From Saccharomycopsis phalli (Eukaryota > Ascomycota > Saccharomycetes > Ascoideales > Saccharomycopsidaceae): a stretch of 64,000 nucleotides of DNA. Made by a program: the position numbers and the translations under genes. Below, one piece after another: positions 19,616 to 29,807 of the stretch (within the stretch, counting starts at the first letter, position 1; each line of letters opens with the position of its first letter). Under the pieces are notes generated by a model, which worked only from the letters and a program-made list of their open reading frames with translations, was not told where the DNA came from and did no database searches. The stretch spans positions 62,001-126,000 of the forward strand of contig CP073217.1 of assembly GCA_020342235.1 (NCBI GenBank), written 5' to 3'.

Positions 19616-21289
19616 ATGGACTACTGCACTTTACTAAAGGATGTCTTGCGCATCAGATTGAGGTACCTTGTGTCCCTCATTGCGGTTCTCCTTGTGTTAC
19701 CTAGCATTGTGCTCAGCAAACTCACGTTTTCCGCGTTTCTCTTGCTCTATACCGAACTCCTAGTCGTTGTGCTTGCCCTGGTGTTGCAAAAGTACTTTTA
19801 TATCGACAAGGACTTGAACGTCAACAATATAAATACCGCGCGACTCAACTGCTCAAATTTCCGCATCTCCCGACGAAAAATCATCGCTCTACTCATCAAT
19901 GTCGCCTCCACATTCACCTACTCCGTCGTCATGGACAAGTTGTATTTCGGGCTCCCGGTTTGGAACTCACACAAACGACACGAGCCAGCATCGGTCAGCG
20001 ATACGTTCATCCACTACTATGTCTTTTCCATTGTCTCAGGACTCTTCAATGTGGCATACCTGCTCTGGACAAACTCAAACTTGATCAACGTCAACATCCG
20101 GTTCCACAGTAGTGTGGGCTCGCTCCTTAGGCACTATGCCAATGCGGAATTCGTGGCCCTGATACTCCACTACTTGAAATCGTTTGTTGGATTTGTCATC
20201 TTGTACAGTGTTCTGTTCAGGTACGTCAAATTAGCAGTCCAGCAGATCTTCTCAATCCAGGTCGCCGACAAAGGTCTTGGCTGGATTGAGACGTCGTATT
20301 TCGCCAAGCTCATTGTGTTTCACATGATTCTTCACACATTGGTCCGGACTGCTACTCACATTCTCTTCAACGGCTACATGCTTCTCGGATGCATACATTT
20401 CCACCAGCCAATCTCCAATTACTCGGAGAAACGCACCCAGCTTCTCTTTGACCATCTAGACAAGTCCTCGGGCCTCACCAAGATCACCATCTTGCAGGAA
20501 ATCGGGTACTTGGCCGACACAAAGAACCCACAGTTTTACGAAAAGTTTGCGTCATACTACCCAGCATACTTTGACCAGGCAAAGAAGTTGCTACACACAA
20601 ATGCAGATAAGCTCAAGCACAACAAGAAACACCACAAGACTCCACATCCACAGAAAACCGCAAAGGACCCTTCGGTGCCGCTTCTTCTGGCCCCAGTGTT
20701 CCAGAAACAAAAGACCTCGTTTCTAACCGGCATCCTCCACTCTGTTGTCAGCAACTTCATTAACTTGGCCCAGGATAAAAATTCCTCCGAGTCGTTTGCC
20801 GCCATCAGTTTCTTGAAGCGTCAAGTCGCCTATGGGTTGTCTGCATACGCGTGGATCGTGTTGAAAATTGCCCAGAGATTGAACTTGAACCGCGAGTTTC
20901 CATTGGTGGAATCAATTGCCATGTACTACTACTTCATCAACTTCACTCGAATCGTCAACAATGCAGGAAGCGTCAACAACAGCTTGAATAACAAGATTCT
21001 CTCTAGCATTGACCAGATTCTTGATTTGCTTCAGCATGCAATCACCTTCTGTGAAGATTATCCCGACAAAGAAATCTGGAGCACTGGCCAGACAACGAAC
21101 CCGTTTCTTATTGCAGAACTCCAGCAAGAGTTGGTACAGACCTTTAAGGAGTTGATGAACAACTACGGTGACATCTTGAGCGAGTTGAACTTGAATGATA
21201 AGGTGTTGAAATTGTCGAAAAAGTATTTGAGTGAGAAGCAGCCAGTGGAATCGGACGAGTACACTTTTGAAGTTTCTGTCAATTATTAA
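19616..21289 (+). CDS. NDC1: Ndc1 transmembrane nucleoporin, 557 aa
   Basis: The frame is open for another 59 codons upstream, but those are AT-rich and include the CACGTG site, so ATG 19616 (MDYCTLLKDVLRIRLRYL) is the likely start. This also matches the family, which begins with a short basic helix and then membrane spans. Hydrophobic segments appear at about residues 18-38, 40-60, 88-105, 130-150, 190-215 and 230-255, giving the six-span Ndc1 topology, followed by a soluble helical C-terminal half with a basic H/K-rich loop (KLKHNKKHHKTPHPQK). Ndc1 anchors nuclear pore complexes and the spindle pole body in the nuclear envelope. The protein is about 100 residues shorter than the S. cerevisiae one. 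Confidence 0.8.
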   Translation: MDYCTLLKDVLRIRLRYLVSLIAVLLVLPSIVLSKLTFSAFLLLYTELLVVVLALVLQKYFYIDKDLNVNNINTARLNCSNFRISRRKIIALLINVASTFTYSVVMDKLYFGLPVWNSHKRHEPASVSDTFIHYYVFSIVSGLFNVAYLLWTNSNLINVNIRFHSSVGSLLRHYANAEFVALILHYLKSFVGFVILYSVLFRYVKLAVQQIFSIQVADKGLGWIETSYFAKLIVFHMILHTLVRTATHILFNGYMLLGCIHFHQPISNYSEKRTQLLFDHLDKSSGLTKITILQEIGYLADTKNPQFYEKFASYYPAYFDQAKKLLHTNADKLKHNKKHHKTPHPQKTAKDPSVPLLLAPVFQKQKTSFLTGILHSVVSNFINLAQDKNSSESFAAISFLKRQVAYGLSAYAWIVLKIAQRLNLNREFPLVESIAMYYYFINFTRIVNNAGSVNNSLNNKILSSIDQILDLLQHAITFCEDYPDKEIWSTGQTTNPFLIAELQQELVQTFKELMNNYGDILSELNLNDKVLKLSKKYLSEKQPVESDEYTFEVSVNY

Positions 21290-21543
21290 TCGCTGGCTAG
21301 CTGAAGAAATGTGGTTATTTTGAGCTAGTTGAACTTGCCAATGGCCTCAATACTACAACTTTACGTACTACAATTTTAAAGTATGGTATAGTGCCGAGGT
21401 TGGACATTTTGACAGTTTTGCTAGACTTTAAGCTTGATCCGACTCTAAACATACATTCCAATACGCTTGACATTATATTAATTATACGTGACTCGTCGAA
21501 GATTAGACTAGTTGAATATTGGGCTCGTTGAGATTAGGCCCGT

Positions 21544-21632
21544 TGAGATTAAACTGGCCCAAGATTAAACTGGCCCAAGATTAAACTGGTCCAAGATTAA
21601 ACTCACCCAATGTTAAACTCACCCAATGTTAA
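21544..21632 (-). repeat. 16-bp tandem repeat running into the PNC1 stop
   Basis: Units CCCAAGATTAAACTGG and CCCAATGTTAAACTCA repeat about six times. The last two overlap the end of PNC1, encoding its terminal TLGEFNIG residues. The rest of the gap between NDC1 and PNC1 shows nothing else. Confidence 0.8.
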
Positions 21633-22265
21633 ACTCGTGGAATCAATAATCGTGACACCATTATCCAAGTACTGCTCGTCAGTATCAGGATCATTTTCTG
21701 AGTACACGCTCTTACTTAAATCTTTCAAGACAAACGTCTCATAGCCCAATTTGCTGGCACTTATGCCCGTATTTAATACACAGAAATCATATGCCAACCC
21801 CACTAGATACACCTTTTTTATGCCACTGTCCCTCAAAAGCTGATCCAATTCCGTCCTGTGTAATCCCCACGTGTCATTAAACGCAGAGTAATACTCTCGA
21901 TCCTCCAAGTACCCTTTCTTCACTACAACATTGTCTCCCAAAGCCTCGGCAAACTCCTTTGGAAACTCGCTACCATATTCTCCCTGGACACAATGATCAG
22001 GCCACAAGATTTGCAGCTTGACTTCATTGGTTCCCAGAGGATTGCTAAACTCTCTAGTGCTAAATGGCTGCTGGTTCCAAGTGGATGCAAACGAGTAATG
22101 ACCCTTGGGATGATAGTCCTTGGTGGCTATAATCTTGCCCCAAGGCAATTGTAGAAGTTTGATGATGGGATTGATGATCAAGTTGCCATGATTGACTGCC
22201 AATGATCCATTTGGCGGTAAGAAATCGTGCTGCAAATCGACTATAATAAGAGCAGAGTCGGACAT
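21603..22265 (-). CDS. PNC1: nicotinamidase Pnc1, 220 aa
   Basis: Start chosen at ATG 22265 (MSDSALIIVDLQHDF), where the family begins; an upstream open extension has no ATG context. It hydrolyses nicotinamide to nicotinate and ammonia in NAD+ salvage, removing the nicotinamide that inhibits sirtuins. Visible catalytic features: Asp in IVDLQHDF, zinc ligands in KDYHPKGHYSF and WPDHCVQ, and the nucleophilic cysteine in GLAYDFCVLNT with the family's cis-peptide neighbourhood. The length equals that of the S. cerevisiae enzyme. It is divergent with ENP2 and shares a 180-bp promoter holding four CACGTG sites. Its C-terminal residues are encoded by a minisatellite. Confidence 0.92.
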   Translation of the reverse strand: MSDSALIIVDLQHDFLPPNGSLAVNHGNLIINPIIKLLQLPWGKIIATKDYHPKGHYSFASTWNQQPFSTREFSNPLGTNEVKLQILWPDHCVQGEYGSEFPKEFAEALGDNVVVKKGYLEDREYYSAFNDTWGLHRTELDQLLRDSGIKKVYLVGLAYDFCVLNTGISASKLGYETFVLKDLSKSVYSENDPDTDEQYLDNGVTIIDSTSLTLGEFNIG

Positions 22266-22304
22266 TGTATTGGAGAGATGGCTTGATGGGTTTAGATGCG
22301 TGGT

Positions 22305-22376
22305 CACGTGGATATACGAGACGCATGTCTATATGATCACGTGATTTATATACATTCACGTGCATAATTTCACGTG
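22305..22376. promoter_or_regulatory. four CACGTG sites in the PNC1-ENP2 divergent promoter
   Basis: Sites at 22305, 22338, 22357 and 22371. The first is 39 bp before the PNC1 ATG and reads CACGTGAC toward it; the last lies 72 bp before the ENP2 ATG. Confidence 0.65.
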
Positions 22377-22448
22377 CTGATTACACCAAATTGGTGGGCC
22401 ATTACGCCTGGGAATTTTTTTTTTTCACACCACCCACAAGAGAACATC

Positions 22449-24503
22449 ATGGTGCTCAAGTCTACGTTATCAAACAACGTATCTGTTTATCAGGTGAGCG
22501 GGTCGAATTTCTCGCGAGCTTTACCCGACTGGATTGCCAAGAAGCGGAAGAAGTCGCTCAAGAATGACGCGGAGTATCAGCATCGGATAGAGTTGATTCA
22601 GGACTTTGAGTTCTCGGAAGCGTCGAACAAGATCAAGCTAACAAGAGATGGCAAGTATGCGATGGCGACCGGGACGTATAAGCCGCAGATCCATGTGTAT
22701 GACTTTGAGAATCTCAGTTTGAAGTTTGACCGGCACACGAATGCCGAGAATGTGGATTTTGTCATTCTTAGCGACGACTGGACGAAATCGGTGCATTTGC
22801 AGAACGACCGGTCGATTGAGTTTCAGAACCGAGGCGGGATGCACTACCGGACTCGGATTCCGCACTTTGGCCGGGGACTTGTGTACAATGAGGCGAGCTG
22901 CGACTTGTTTGTTGCTGCCAACAGCCGGGAATTGTACCGGTTGAACTTGGCCAAGGGCACGTTTTTGAAGCCGTTTGACTTGGAGACGGAGGGGGCCAAC
23001 TGCATTGATATAAATAGCCGGAACCAGCTTGTTTCCGTGGGCATGGAAGCCAATGCCGTTGAGTTTTGGGATCCTCGGGCACGATCGCGGGTTGCCAAGT
23101 TGACGATCCAGGACACGGACTATCTCAGCGAGAACGTGCAAGTGACGGCGACGTCGTTCAAGTACGACGGGATGCACTTTGGGTGCGGCACTTCGAGCGG
23201 AAAGTCGTACATTTACGATCTTCGGTCGGCGAGTCCGTTGGTGGTCAAGGACCAGGGGTACGGGTACGAGATCAAGAATATGGTGTGGCTCGAGGACCGG
23301 AAGGACCATGTGCTTACGTTTGACAAGCGGATCGCCAAGATATGGGATAGTCGGAGCGGGAACGCGTTTGCGTCGATGGAACCTACGGTGGACATTAACG
23401 ACATTGCGTACATAAAAAACACGGGGATGTTTCTCATGGCGAACGAGGGCATCCAGATGCACAGCTACTACATTCCAAATCTTGGGCAGGCGCCTTCTTG
23501 GTGTGCGTTTTTGGACAACTTGACCGAGGAGATGGAGGAGAAGCCTACCGACACAATCTACTCAAACTACAAGTTCATCAACAAGGAGGACTTGCGGCGA
23601 CTCAACTTGACGCATTTGGTCGGCACCAAGGCACTCCGGTCGTACATGCACGGGTATTTCATCAGCAGCGAGTTGTATGACCGAGTGAACTTGATTGCGT
23701 CCACCACAAGCTCCAAGGACTTGCGCGATCGGGAAGTTCGCAAGAAGATCGACGAGGAACGGCAATCGCGGATCAAATCCAGTGGAGTCAACACCGGCAA
23801 GATCAAGGTCAATCGAGAGCTCATTGAGAAGATCCAGGACAAGAAGCATGGCGACAAGATGGCCAGCAGCTTGCTTGCCGACGACCGTTTTGCGGACTTG
23901 TTTGAGAACCCCGAGTTCCAGATCGATGTCGATTCGCACGAGTATAAGCAGTTGAACCCGGTCCGGTCCGAGAAGGACGTCACGGTTCGTGGGAAGACCG
24001 CTGTAGAAGAGGAGGAGGAGCAGATGGGGCAGTCCAGCGACTCAGAGAGCGAGCAGGATGAGCAGGACGAACAGGACGAACAGGAGTCGAGCGATAGTGA
24101 GGACGAAGTTGATCGCAAGATGCGGATTGCAGAAGAAAAGGCAGCCGCCAAGGAGCAACGGCGCATTGAGAAGTTCAAGGAGCGGAACCAACAGACCGAG
24201 GCGTTCTTGTCGCAGTTTTCCAAGGACAGCAAGACGTTGACTGCCGGTGTGGAGAGCAGCAGCAACGGAGCGTCGTTTGGCAAGTTGGTGAACGAGGCGC
24301 GGCGAAATCAAAAGACACGGACCTCTGGCAAGGATGTGCGGATCCAGCGACATGGCAAGGGTGAGGTGGAGATGAGCTTTATTCCTGAGTCGAAGAAGAA
24401 GAAGAAGAAGGAGGAGGAGGATTATGACGAGGCCACGCATGGTAGAAGAAAGCAGCGGTTTGAGGGGAGACGACGGGTCACTAAGAAGGCGATTTTTGAT
24501 TAA
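22449..24503 (+). CDS. ENP2: Enp2, WD40 protein of the small-subunit processome, 684 aa
   Basis: Start ATG 22449 (MVLKSTLSNNVSVYQVSG) fits the family; the longer upstream frame has an in-frame ATG at 22374 but crosses promoter sequence. Residues 50-390 form a WD40 propeller (KIKLTRDGKYAMATGTYKPQIHVYD, GANCIDINSRNQLVSVGMEANAVEFWDPR, DINDIAYIKNTGMFLMANEG), followed by the Enp2/NUC153-type segment (APSWCAFLDNLTEEMEE..., YDRVNLIAST) and LADDRFADLFENPEFQID. The tail is acidic, then basic (EEEEEQMGQSSDSESEQDEQDEQ; KKKKKKEEED; final RRKQRFEGRRRV). Enp2 acts in the nucleolus in 18S rRNA maturation. I see no CTG codon in the gene, which is relevant to the genetic code of the host. Confidence 0.92.
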   Translation: MVLKSTLSNNVSVYQVSGSNFSRALPDWIAKKRKKSLKNDAEYQHRIELIQDFEFSEASNKIKLTRDGKYAMATGTYKPQIHVYDFENLSLKFDRHTNAENVDFVILSDDWTKSVHLQNDRSIEFQNRGGMHYRTRIPHFGRGLVYNEASCDLFVAANSRELYRLNLAKGTFLKPFDLETEGANCIDINSRNQLVSVGMEANAVEFWDPRARSRVAKLTIQDTDYLSENVQVTATSFKYDGMHFGCGTSSGKSYIYDLRSASPLVVKDQGYGYEIKNMVWLEDRKDHVLTFDKRIAKIWDSRSGNAFASMEPTVDINDIAYIKNTGMFLMANEGIQMHSYYIPNLGQAPSWCAFLDNLTEEMEEKPTDTIYSNYKFINKEDLRRLNLTHLVGTKALRSYMHGYFISSELYDRVNLIASTTSSKDLRDREVRKKIDEERQSRIKSSGVNTGKIKVNRELIEKIQDKKHGDKMASSLLADDRFADLFENPEFQIDVDSHEYKQLNPVRSEKDVTVRGKTAVEEEEEQMGQSSDSESEQDEQDEQDEQESSDSEDEVDRKMRIAEEKAAAKEQRRIEKFKERNQQTEAFLSQFSKDSKTLTAGVESSSNGASFGKLVNEARRNQKTRTSGKDVRIQRHGKGEVEMSFIPESKKKKKKEEEDYDEATHGRRKQRFEGRRRVTKKAIFD

Positions 24504-24917
24504 CATGGTAATGCATAGATGTTTGGAGAAGATATAACGTGTAGTGGAGTGGTGGAGTGGAGTGGAGAATTTGTAGAGCTATTACAATTAGTAGGGCTAT
24601 TACAATTAGTATAGTTAGTAAATATATTAGAGCTGTATAGAGCTACGTAAAGTTATGTAGAGCTATTCAAGCTATTCGATTTATATAGAGCTATTCGAGT
24701 TATGTAGGTCTATTAGAGCTATTTGAGTTATTCAGATCTATTCGAGCTGTTAGAGCTCTGTACAGCTATACCAACACTATCTATGATATTTGTAAATGCT
24801 GGCCTTGAATATGTAAATCGCCAATGTTGTCTTTTGAGCATCTGTCAATCCTATCCCGCCATTTCTATCATGCCAATCCTATCCATTTCTTCCATCTCGT
24901 CATATATTTGTTCATCT
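24504..24917. other. intergenic with GAGCTATT repeats
   Basis: 24560-24770 is a degenerate array of TAGAGCTATT units of about 10-20 bp. No gene was recognised. Confidence 0.55.
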
Positions 24918-25559
24918 CTACTTCATCAACGTAAACGTCCTCTCCTTGGCATATCTCAACCCTGTAAATCCAAGCGTACACACCATAAAACCCATGCTGA
25001 AAATCGCAATCTTCGCATAGAAACCAGCCAAATCCAAAAATATATACGGATATCTTTGCCCGCCAGCAGTATCTATAATATAATTTAACCAGCTCCAGTA
25101 CGCAAAAGTAAGGGTAAATGCCTTGGCCACAATGTTAATCTGAGGAATCGTGAGACGCGGCAAGAACCAGTAATACTCGGTAAACAACGAGGCAAATGGA
25201 AGCACATGTACAGCAAAGTCCAAGACAATTGGCACCTTCATATCAAAGCAAATATATGGAAGGAATAGATGCAACGACCAGTACACTGCCGACACAAGAA
25301 ACTCTGCCATCAATGCCGTAGGAAGCACGTAGTTGTTCTTGAATTCAAAGAGCGCCTTGTTTGTCAGAAAATACGACAAAATGGAAAGAAGCTGGTACAG
25401 CACAGTTAGCCATGCGGAAATCACAGTAAAAAACTGGTTTGCACCGGCTTTGGAGAGGTGTTCTGGAAGCAAATGCGCATAGGCATAGTGGCAGTAGAGT
25501 CCAGTGCCAATAACGACAAAGGAAGTGGAGTTTATCACAAGAGAATATTTGCTCGGCAT
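24918..25559 (-). CDS. AIG1/FAR-17a family membrane protein 1, 213 aa
   Basis: Start ATG 25559 (MPSKYSLVINS); the frame is open further upstream but the two following paralogues begin at the equivalent place. Six hydrophobic segments: about 7-27, 42-62, 82-105, 115-137, 150-168 and 183-205. It is the first of three tandem paralogues resembling the AIG1/ADTRP (FAR-17a) family, multi-pass ER-type membrane hydrolases of fatty acid esters of hydroxy fatty acids. Members use an intramembrane threonine and histidine. Here candidates are Thr in ANQFFTVIS and His in LDFAVHVLPF, both kept in all three copies. Other shared blocks are FKNNYVLPTALMAEFLVSAVYWSL and FAYWSWLNYIID. Enzyme activity is inferred. 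Confidence 0.75.
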   Translation of the reverse strand: MPSKYSLVINSTSFVVIGTGLYCHYAYAHLLPEHLSKAGANQFFTVISAWLTVLYQLLSILSYFLTNKALFEFKNNYVLPTALMAEFLVSAVYWSLHLFLPYICFDMKVPIVLDFAVHVLPFASLFTEYYWFLPRLTIPQINIVAKAFTLTFAYWSWLNYIIDTAGGQRYPYIFLDLAGFYAKIAIFSMGFMVCTLGFTGLRYAKERTFTLMK

Positions 25560-26857
25560 CTTGATGACGAAAAAATTGCGCAAAAGGGTCTCAAGATATA
25601 TGCCACTGCAAATTTTTAGGTCTTGTGGTGATATGCTAAAAGCAGTAGTCACACGAGCGCAAGCCAAGAATGTCTTGAAAAGATTGCAAAAACTGGATTA
25701 AGGTTTGACTTTCCGGCTGGTGGGTTTGCTCCATTTGGTGTTTATTTTGGACATTGGCATCTACAGTTGGAGGTGTGTTGATTAAGCTGTGAATATTTAC
25801 TATTTGGCAATGTCTTGCGGTTGACTTTTGTGTGGATGAAGTGGTAATAAATTTAGCTTTGGTTGACGTGGCAATAAATCCAGCTGGATTAATGTGGTAA
25901 TAAACCTAGCCTTGGTTGTTGTGACAATAAATCTAGCTTTGGTTGACGTGTGAATTATTTCCCTTTGACGTTAAATTGCAAGTGCCGTCAGACGTCATTT
26001 TAGTGCATGTCATGTTGACAGATGAGTGTCAAACGTTTGCTTCTATTGAGTGTCTGATGTTTGCTTCTAGTGAGTTTCTATTGTTATTTCTAGTTATAGA
26101 GGCCAACTTTTGAGTGAATAGAATTGCAAAGATTAGTTTTACCATTGTGGCTGGAGAGTATCCACTGCACTTAGCAGTTTGGGCCTTTTATTTAGTCTCA
26201 AGGGCCCATGTTTTCACTAAAGCAGAGAGATGTCAAACTGTGAGTCCTTCGTCTATTCGTACTGGGCTTGGATCATTTCAGTCTTGTCATTTGTCTTTAA
26301 CATGACTTTTTCAAACAATCTTTGTATGTCGCGCTGATATCAAGTGTTCTAAGCGTCTCTCAAATGTGTGACTATGAGTAGGACTGTTGACTGAATCCTA
26401 GCTTCTGACTATTAGTGCAATACGCAAAGGTTGTAGCATACTGTGATAGATTTATGTTAGGTTTGGTCAATTAGTCGTAAAAGGCTTCTAGTCAGTTTTC
26501 AGTTTAGATACTGCAAAATACCGTATTGGCAATTAAAGTCGTATGTAGTTCAATGGCATTTTAAAGTCATAATGTAAATGTAAAAATAACAAAAAGAAAC
26601 ACAATTCTAATAATATATTTTTATATTTAGTCACATAACGTCTATGGAAGCACGATGAGTGACGATGTACTTCCTCCGAGAATCCAAAGACTACTATTGA
26701 GAAACCCCGTATCAGCACGTTTATCACAATCTGGAATCAAGAACCAGCATATAAACTGTAATGATGAATCATGATTAAACTCCCCGGTTAGGTGCCAGAC
26801 TTTGAATGGTGTTCTCCGCGGCTCTATGATGTTGCACCAACACTTATAAATCGCATG
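25560..26857. other. intergenic between tandem membrane genes
   Basis: 25825-25955 holds a degenerate repeat (TTTGGTTGACGTGGCAATAA type, about 35 bp, three to four copies). Open frames of 60-65 codons near 26114 and 26533 look like chance. No gene was recognised. Confidence 0.5.
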
Positions 26858-27538
26858 CTACCTATACGCCTTTAGAATGTCCCATTTTGGCCACTTTATG
26901 TTTCTTACGACGAATTCCTGTAATCTTCTCATGGTGGAAAAGCCTAGGAGGCCAAAGCTGATGGCTAAAAAAAACACTGCTACTCTCACTGGAAGCATCA
27001 CCGAAAACACAGGATACGGAAACGAGCCCTGAGTGATGCTGACAATGTAATGGACCCAAGCCCAGTAGGCATAGCCTAGAATAGCGAGTTTTGTGTAGAT
27101 GAAGAAGTAAGATGTCTGGATTTCCGGAACAAAGAGTAAGTAGTCGACGGCAATGCATAAAAACGGGGTCAAATGGAGAACAATGTCGACATCTAGCGGC
27201 AATTCAAAGTCAAGGACAATGTAGCGTGAGGCCAAGAGCCGGAATGACCAGTACAATGACGAAACAATAAAGTCGGCAACAAGCACAGCAGGAAGGTAGT
27301 AATTGTTTTTTATATGGAAAATCGTGCTATCTTTTCGGAGATGTGAATATATCGAAGCACAATTGTAGGCCAATGACAAGTATCCGCTGATTATTGTAAG
27401 AAACTGGTTGATTCCGGCTTTTGCAAGATTGGAGGGAAGCACGAGGACAAAGTAGTGGTAATAGAGGCCATATGAGATGGCGACAAGGCAGGTGAAGTTG
27501 AGAAGGAGCGAGTATATGTTTCCGGGGATTCGATTCAT
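26858..27538 (-). CDS. AIG1/FAR-17a family membrane protein 2, 226 aa
   Basis: Start ATG 27538 (MNRIPGNIYSLLLNFTCL). It has the same six-span layout as its neighbours. Conserved candidates for catalysis are Thr in INQFLTIIS (about residue 48) and His in DIVLHLTPF (about residue 121). Shared family blocks: HIKNNYYLPAVLVADFIVSSLYWSF and YAYWAWVHYIVSITQGSFPYPV. The C-terminal tail is basic (RRLQEFVVRNIKWPKWD), predicted cytosolic. It is diverged from its neighbours across the whole length, so the array is not a recent duplication. Confidence 0.8.
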   Translation of the reverse strand: MNRIPGNIYSLLLNFTCLVAISYGLYYHYFVLVLPSNLAKAGINQFLTIISGYLSLAYNCASIYSHLRKDSTIFHIKNNYYLPAVLVADFIVSSLYWSFRLLASRYIVLDFELPLDVDIVLHLTPFLCIAVDYLLFVPEIQTSYFFIYTKLAILGYAYWAWVHYIVSITQGSFPYPVFSVMLPVRVAVFFLAISFGLLGFSTMRRLQEFVVRNIKWPKWDILKAYR

Positions 27539-28061
27539 GAGAAGGAAGTGGTATTTGGTTTGGTTTGGTTTGCTGCTGGTGAGTATGGTATTTCACATGT
27601 CAATCACATGCATTATGAGGAGAGGAGATGAATTAGTGATGATTAGTGATGATTAGTGGTAATTAGGGATGATTAGTGATGGTTAGTGGTAATTAGCAAG
27701 GAAATTGCAAATAATTTGCGCGGTAGGAGGAAATAGTTTGGTGAGATTGAAAGGTTGGATAGATTAGAGGAAATCATCTGGACAATAACAAGGGCAACTT
27801 GCCGATTAGCAGCCAGGTGCATGAGATCATTTGCCCACTATAACTAGAAACTACGATATCAAATATTTATATCCATTTCTGAGCAACATATTTATATTCA
27901 TTTTTGAGCATCAATATTATATCCATTTTTGAGCAACATTTATATCCATTCCTGAGCAACATTTATACCATTCCTGAACAACATTTATACCATTTCTGAA
28001 CAACATTTATATCATTCCTGAGCAACATTTATATCATTCCTGAGCATCAAATTATCATCTC
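27539..28061. repeat. intergenic minisatellites between membrane genes 2 and 3
   Basis: Two unrelated arrays: GATGATTAGTGGTAATTAG-type units at 27625-27700, and about eight copies of a 22-26 bp unit (CATTTATATCCATTCCTGAGCAA type) at 27858-28045, ending about 15 bp from the stop codon of the third gene. No gene was seen. Confidence 0.75.
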
Positions 28062-28718
28062 CTATGCCAATTTCTTCTTTGGAGCAGCAACCACCACATT
28101 GTGAAGAGCTCTTATACTTGTAAAGCCAATAAACGCCAACGAGCCAACACCAACGAAAATCACTGCCCTAATGGACTTTTCAACATTCAAAAACGGATAT
28201 GGGAAGCTCTGGCCCGCTTCCGGGTCGATAATCAGGTGGAGCCACACCCAGTAAGCAAAACTAAGAGCACCGCACAAGGCAAATGCCATTGAGTGTGGGA
28301 GTTTAACGTGGGGCATAAAGGCAAAATAGTCGAGCACCAAGGTGAAGAACGGGGAAATGTGCACGGAAAAGTCGAGAACAAAGGGAATTTCCAGGGTGAT
28401 GATCAAGTCCTGGTTGGTGAACTTCAAGCTCCAGTAGACAGCACTGACGACAAACTCGGTGGCAAGAGCAACTGGGAAGAGATATTTGTTCTTCCATTGG
28501 TACAAGCAGCGGTTTTTGGTTGCATGACTGACAATGGCAATGGCAAAGTACACGTCGGTAACTCCGGCACTGAGGTTTGTGAGGAACTGGCTATGGCCGG
28601 CATCAACAAGAGGTAGAGGAAGTTCCAATGTGCTGACAAAATAGATTCCGTAGCTGATGATAACACAGCCAACGAGATTGAGAAGGAGCGAATAGGTGTT
28701 TCCTACTGTTCGAGCCAT
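28062..28718 (-). CDS. AIG1/FAR-17a family membrane protein 3, 218 aa
   Basis: Start ATG 28718 (MARTVGNTYSLLLNLVGC), aligned with MNRIPGNIYSLLLNF of the second copy; the frame is open a little further. It keeps Thr in HSQFLTNLS and His in LDFSVHISPF, and the blocks WKNKYLFPVALATEFVVSAVYWSL and FAYWVWLHLIIDPEAGQSFPYPF. Six hydrophobic segments. The tail ends in PKKKLA, close to a dilysine signal for ER retrieval (KKxx would need lysine three and four from the end, here KKLA), which supports ER residence. It is the third member of the tandem array, all transcribed from the minus strand with 0.5-1.3 kb between them. Confidence 0.8.
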   Translation of the reverse strand: MARTVGNTYSLLLNLVGCVIISYGIYFVSTLELPLPLVDAGHSQFLTNLSAGVTDVYFAIAIVSHATKNRCLYQWKNKYLFPVALATEFVVSAVYWSLKFTNQDLIITLEIPFVLDFSVHISPFFTLVLDYFAFMPHVKLPHSMAFALCGALSFAYWVWLHLIIDPEAGQSFPYPFLNVEKSIRAVIFVGVGSLAFIGFTSIRALHNVVVAAPKKKLA

Positions 28719-29807
28719 GTTGTGAAAAGAAGTGGTGAAACAAAATTGTGTGAAACGCATGTGATGACAGGGTGACGAGACTAAGGCAGGCGAAGAATAG
28801 GGGGTGGTGGATTATTAATTGGGTGGACTAGACAATGGGTGGGAAATATAGTTGGATGGAATGGAATGTGATGTGATGGACAGTATGAATTGGATGTAAG
28901 AGCATGTGAAGAGAAAGTGAGTGACAGTGAGTGAAGGTGAGTGAAAGTGGGTGAATGAGAAGATAAAGTGAGTGAATGAGAATGGAAAGTAAGTGGATGT
29001 AAAGTGAGTGAAAGAAACTACATGTATGGTGGTAAATTGAGTATTGAAACAGCCTAGATTGAAACGTATATACGCCTAGGCTTCATGTGCCTTTGGATCA
29101 TTGAGGCTGTGTAGATACATGTTTTATTCATGTTTAACCATATTCGGCATAAACGAGGGAACTAGCACAATGAAAATTCAATGTGATAATAAAGTTGTCA
29201 ATGCGAGACTCCATGTATGGTTATCGATACTTCATTTTCATGTGCAATTTTATTTTGCACGCTCTACCTTATCCAAGTATATTCTACACCAATTGAGTTA
29301 TTCTTGTACACTTCTGATTAATTCAGTTATAATTCTTGTTCACTCTGGATTAATTCAGCCATGATTTTTGTTCACTACTAATTATTTTCAGCTATAATCC
29401 TTGTTCACTCCTGACTATTCTCTTCTATAATTCTCATTCGCTCCTGATTATTTTCAGCTATTAATTCATAGTTTATTCTTGATTATTTTCAGCCATAACC
29501 TTGCCCACTCCTGATAAATCCTTGACCATAAACTCACAATATATTAATCTGATACATCTCAGCAACTAGACATTCAATCATCTTAAATATCACACATGTA
29601 CACTTGCTGGATTAAAATCATTGCCGAAATCTGTATTGCTCCAACTTCTGCCAATCACTTGACTTTTATATCCTCTAGTATTGCCATACCTGTATTGTCA
29701 TACCATATTGTCATACCGTATTGTCATACCGTATTATCATACCGTATTATCATACCATGTATTCCTATCGCACCAGTCTTGTGCCCCTTTTCCCATATTC
29801 ACCTCCC
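28719..29807. repeat. intergenic with several short tandem repeats
   Basis: GTGAGTGAAAGTG-type units at 28910-29010; a degenerate unit of about 33 bp (CTTGTTCACTCCTGATTATTTTCAGC type) over 29285-29515; and a 14-bp ATTGTCATACCGT unit at 29690-29757. No gene was recognised. Confidence 0.65.

Noticed and set aside
22638-23462. 274-codon frame antisense to ENP2
   Set aside because: It mirrors the GC-rich codon pattern of ENP2 on the opposite strand; no independent start context or domain.
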